DNA from: Streptacidiphilus albus JL83
GTDB lineage: Bacteria; Actinomycetota; Actinomycetes; Streptomycetales; Streptomycetaceae
Reading direction: 5' to 3'
Length of the DNA stretch: 64,000 nt
Assembly (NCBI RefSeq): GCF_000744705.1
Contig: NZ_JQML01000001.1
Location: 124,001 to 188,000 of the forward strand
Made by a program: the position numbers and the translations under genes. The notes under the pieces were generated by a model. That model searched no databases and was not told where the DNA came from. It worked only from the letters and a program-made list of their open reading frames with translations. Positions 61,101-64,000 of this stretch are shown here, in pieces (position 1 is the stretch's first letter; every line of letters begins with the position of its first letter).

Positions 61101-61292
61101 TCAGAGCCGTCGGGGCCCGACGCCGTCCCCGGCGAGCGCGTCACCGGGGTTCAGCAGCGCGCACGCCTTCATCGAGAGACATCCGCAGCCGATGCACCCG
61201 GTGAGCTCGGCCTCAAGCCGAACGCCGAGTTCTTCGCCGAGATCGGCGCCCCGGGCGGCAGCGCGAGGCTCGGTCCGGTCGGACGGGACCAT
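61101..61292 (-). pseudogene. soxR: 3' remnant of a soxR gene
   Basis: The frame ends with [32 protein letters not shown], which holds the [2Fe-2S] ligand motif Cx2CxCx5C of SoxR. The MerR-type DNA-binding half is absent: the sequence before residue 30 of the fragment ([17 protein letters not shown]) leads into an unrelated stretch. It is a truncated regulator gene and cannot bind DNA. Confidence 0.8.
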
Positions 61293-61427
61293 CCGACCGT
61301 GGCGGCACTGCCGTTGCAGGGCGCCACCGCCCCAGCCCCGCCTCGGATCTGACGACCCGACACCGCGAGGCGCCGCGGGCGGTGCCTCCGGGGTGGCCGG
61401 AGCGGCGCACGGACCGGGCCGAGCGGC

Positions 61428-62324
61428 TCAGCCCAGCAGCTGCAACCGTGCTTCCGCCACCCCGACCCGGACGACCTGGCCCCAGGTGAGCTCCAGTGCG
61501 TCCGTCTCCACCCCGTCGCCGAAGGCGACCAGCCGGTCGGACTCCACCGTCAGCGAGAGTCGCTGGTCCTCGGCGAGCAGGCCCTGGACGACCGCGGTGC
61601 CGGTGGTCGGCGAGGGCCAGGCCTCACGGACGAACCAGGCCAGCCCGGCGACGGTCGGCGCGGGCAGCCGCAGCGCGCTGCCGCGCTCCAGCCAGGCGGA
61701 GCGGCACCAGCCGGTGGCCCCGGTCCCGGTGCCGACCAGCACGCCCGAGCTGGCCTGCGACTCGGCGGCGGAACCCGCCTCCAGCCGGTAGCGTGCGGTC
61801 TGGTGGCCCGGCTGGCCGAGATAGACCTCGTTGAGGGCCAGCAGCCGCTGGCCGTCGTCGGCGACGGCCTCGACCATGGTGCGCGGGTCGAGCCGGCGGT
61901 CCACCCCCGACCCGACCGAGGCCCGCAGCAGCCCGGCCGCGTCCTCGGCCCGGTGGCGGACCAGGACGCCGGGGTTCCGGCCGGGCTCGGTGTCGATACC
62001 CACCACCGGCTGGCCGTCGAGGTACTTGGCGACATTGGCGACCAGCCCGTCCTGGCCGACGACCACGACCACGTCGTCCGGCGCGAAGAGGAAGCGGGAC
62101 AGGTCGGCGCGCTCCACCCGGGCCCGCCGCCAGTCGGGCGGGACCGCCGCGGCGGCGAGCGCCAGCGCGGATTCGGCCGACCGGTGCCGCTGCTCCACCG
62201 GTCCGATCTCCCGCCCCCGACTGCTCAGAAAGAACTCGGCCTGACCGCGCGTTCCATGACGGTCGATCAACTCTTGGTACTCAGTCCGGCGGTGGACGAG
62301 TACGGCGCGCGGGGCCAGGCTCAC
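61428..62324 (-). CDS. NAD-kinase-like protein paired with an SPFH protein
   Basis: This 298-residue protein resembles NAD kinase in VVVVVGQDGLVANVAKYLDGQPVVGIDTEPGRNPGVLV, where the GGDG motif reads GQDG, and in SGVLVGTGTGATGWCRSAWL, the second nucleotide-binding motif. The altered first motif suggests changed specificity or loss of activity. Its start overlaps the SPFH stop as ATGA, so the two proteins act together, probably at the membrane. Confidence 0.8.
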   Translation of the reverse strand: MSLAPRAVLVHRRTEYQELIDRHGTRGQAEFFLSSRGREIGPVEQRHRSAESALALAAAAVPPDWRRARVERADLSRFLFAPDDVVVVVGQDGLVANVAKYLDGQPVVGIDTEPGRNPGVLVRHRAEDAAGLLRASVGSGVDRRLDPRTMVEAVADDGQRLLALNEVYLGQPGHQTARYRLEAGSAAESQASSGVLVGTGTGATGWCRSAWLERGSALRLPAPTVAGLAWFVREAWPSPTTGTAVVQGLLAEDQRLSLTVESDRLVAFGDGVETDALELTWGQVVRVGVAEARLQLLG

Positions 62325-63313
62325 CGGGCGAACCTGCCGATCAGCTCGGTGAGCAGGTCCGGGGTCAGCGTCAGCTGCTCGACCTTGGGCAGGTTCCCGG
62401 CCAGTTCCAGCAGGGCCAGCGCGTGCAGCACCGCCGGCTCCACGCTCTGGTGCGCGGCGAGCCGGTCCGCCTCGGCGGCGGCGTTGGCCGCACCGAGGAC
62501 GCGGACCGCCTCGGCCTCGGCAGTGGCCAGGGTCGTCCGCCGACCCGCCTCGGAGTCGGTGCGCACGGTCGCAGCGGCCGCCTGCTCCTCCGCCTCGCGG
62601 CGGGCGTTGGCCCCCTGCTGGGCGACCAACTGCTCCTCCCGACGCGCGAGTTCGATCCGACTGTCGAGCTCGTTGCCGGAGATCGCCCGCTCCCGCTCGA
62701 CCGCAACGGCACGGCGCTCGTACGTCGCCCGGTCCGCCTCCTGCTGGATCTGTTCGCGGGCCGGGGTGCGCAACGCCCGCTCGACCTCGGGTTCCGGCCG
62801 CAGCGCGACCACCCGGACGCCGATCACCTCAAGTCCGGTCTCGCTCAGCCGGGGCTCGGCCCCCAGGCCCTCGGCCATCCGCGCCCGCACCGAGGCGACG
62901 CCGTCGGCCAGCGCCTCGGCGAGCGTGGTCCGGGCGAGCAGGTGCAGCGCGTGCTGCTGGGCGGTCTCGGTGAGCAGCGTGCCGATCTGCTCCAACGGCG
63001 CCGCGCGCCAGGTCCCGCTGTCGGGGTCGATGCTGAAGTCGAGCCGGGTGGCGGCGGTGGACGGGTCGGTGATCCGGAAGGTCACGGCGGCCTGCACGGT
63101 GACATCCTGGAAATCCGCCGTGCGGGCGTGGAAGAGCATCGCCAGTTCGCGGTCGTCTATGGGGACTTCGGAGAGCACCGAGGTGAGCGGCCGGAACCGG
63201 AAGGCGAGCCCGGGACCGTCGTGGACGACCCGACCCCGACTCAGGTGCCGGACATGCGAGGTGGGCGCCGCCCGCAGGTGGTGGAGCCCGAAACGGGTAC
63301 TGATGTCGGCCAT
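62321..63313 (-). CDS. SPFH/band-7 domain protein
   Basis: This 330-residue protein has a band-7 domain (about residues 30-190: LMFHARTADFQDVTVQAAVTFRITDP, LLTETAQQHALHLLARTTLAEALADGV) and a long helical part rich in Ala, Glu and Arg (about 190-290) that would form a coiled coil. No membrane helix is visible at its N-terminus. SPFH proteins build large rings or membrane scaffolds. It is translated in step with the NAD-kinase-like protein. Confidence 0.88.
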   Translation of the reverse strand: MADISTRFGLHHLRAAPTSHVRHLSRGRVVHDGPGLAFRFRPLTSVLSEVPIDDRELAMLFHARTADFQDVTVQAAVTFRITDPSTAATRLDFSIDPDSGTWRAAPLEQIGTLLTETAQQHALHLLARTTLAEALADGVASVRARMAEGLGAEPRLSETGLEVIGVRVVALRPEPEVERALRTPAREQIQQEADRATYERRAVAVERERAISGNELDSRIELARREEQLVAQQGANARREAEEQAAAATVRTDSEAGRRTTLATAEAEAVRVLGAANAAAEADRLAAHQSVEPAVLHALALLELAGNLPKVEQLTLTPDLLTELIGRFAR

Positions 63314-63621
63314 GTCGCACCTTCCTTTTCGTCACTCGGACGATATATGGATCCCTCCTTATCGTCAACCTGACACAAACACCCCCGGGCCGGTCCCCCT
63401 GCGCTCGGTCGGCACCGGGCCGGAGGCCGCCGGTGCGCCGCCGGTGCGCCGCCGACGACGACCGCGCCGGGGTCTTCGGGGGCGAGGTCCCGCCTTCCCG
63501 GTACTGGGCGCCCTGGACCGCCGGTCTCAGCGATAGCCCGGCCCCGGAACCCTGCCGGGCGGGTGACCGCCCGGCAGCGGCCCCACCCCAGCGGCCGACC
63601 GGCGGCACCCCCGCAAGCCTG
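63314..63621. other. Promoter region and untranslated stretch
   Basis: The first 60 bases are AT-rich (cgatatatggatc) and hold the promoter of the SPFH gene. From 63,380 to 63,610 the sequence is very GC-rich with cgccggtgcgccg repeats and no gene. Confidence 0.5.
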
Positions 63622-64000
63622 CTACTCGTCTACGCCGGTGGGCGCCGGAGCGTAGATCGTCGGCCAGTCCTCGCCGGACTGGATCGCGGCGACGACCTCG
63701 GCGGCGGAGCTGCCCGCCGGCACGTCGAGGACCACCGTCTCCTCCCCGGCCTGCCCGTAGGCGACCGGGTCCACCGTGGTGACCACCCGCAGCAGCCGGA
63801 CGGCGTCCGGATCGGTCAGGGGCCGCTCGGGAAAGTCCGCAGCCTCGGCGTCCGCGTACGAGAGCAGTCTCGGGTAGGCCATCACGTCGACGGTGAGCCG
63901 GTCACCGCGCAGGGCCCGCTCCACCCAGGCGTCGGTCTGGAGGATGTACACCGCGCCGTCGACCTCGGCGCCCCACACCGCGACGCCTGCGACGGCGCGT
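63622..64000 (-). CDS. C-terminal part of an unidentified gene, cut by the right edge
   Basis: The open frame continues through the window end without a start: AVAGVAVWGAEVDGAVYILQTDAWVERAL, then FPERPLTDPDAVRLLRVVTTVDPVAYGQAGEETVVLDVPAGSSAAEVV, stopping at 63,622. The protein has no signal or membrane segment in this part. I do not recognise the family. Confidence 0.7.
   Translation of the reverse strand, partial: RAVAGVAVWGAEVDGAVYILQTDAWVERALRGDRLTVDVMAYPRLLSYADAEAADFPERPLTDPDAVRLLRVVTTVDPVAYGQAGEETVVLDVPAGSSAAEVVAAIQSGEDWPTIYAPAPTGVDE

Overview
The sequence is very GC-rich, coding thirds are mostly G or C, GTG and TTG starts are common, and many genes overlap by 4 bases (ATGA or GTGA). 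The families present (XRE with DUF397, DUF2079, I78 inhibitor, SPFH with an NAD-kinase-like partner, rare TTA codons) point to a filamentous actinomycete of the Streptomyces/Kitasatospora type. No rRNA, tRNA or CRISPR array was seen.

Region 1 (1-21,907) is a biosynthetic gene cluster that runs off the left edge. Its core is a tightly coupled leftward series from 19,591 to 6,479: acyl-AMP ligase, two acyl carrier proteins, a ketosynthase whose first catalytic His is Asn, a short ketosynthase-like protein without a catalytic Cys, a second ligase, an intact ketosynthase, a 4-hydroxymandelate-synthase-like dioxygenase, a PhyH dioxygenase, E1 alpha and beta subunits of a 2-oxoacid dehydrogenase, a DUF3050 protein and a third ligase. 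Around it lie a free-standing thioesterase, three P450s, an HSL-type hydrolase, an exporter start, and a divergent SGNH hydrolase/O-methyltransferase pair. No ketoreductase, dehydratase, NRPS module or ATP-grasp ligase was seen in the window. Between two P450s sits a 24-codon gene with its own promoter-like elements, a perfect Shine-Dalgarno and a strong terminator. It encodes an acidic peptide made almost entirely of VTED repeats, and it is the most unusual object in the window.

Region 2 (22,500-27,264) looks like an inserted cassette of lower GC. It is bounded by a 71-bp direct repeat (69/71 identical) derived from the 3' end of the neighbouring rho-like gene. It carries a radical SAM protein whose C-terminal tail has six Cys-Gly-Pro units, a phosphotransferase-like protein, four coupled small genes and an XRE/DUF397 pair, but no integrase.

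Region 3 (27,208-48,287) holds a short Rho paralogue, a large secreted protease with a sedolisin-like Glu-Asp-Ser arrangement, a secreted SGNH lipase, two exporters, one of them with two early TTA codons, and several regulator/enzyme pairs (TetR, XRE-MmyB, MarR and HxlR types). Region 4 (48,529-55,018) is scarred: a methyltransferase gene is split in two by an insertion carrying a DinB-like gene, and there are frameshifted and truncated genes. Region 5 (55,482-64,000) holds secreted proteins, a locus of a glycosidase-like protein, a GntR regulator and a PL7 lyase, a soxR remnant, a coupled SPFH/NAD-kinase-like pair, and a gene cut by the right edge.
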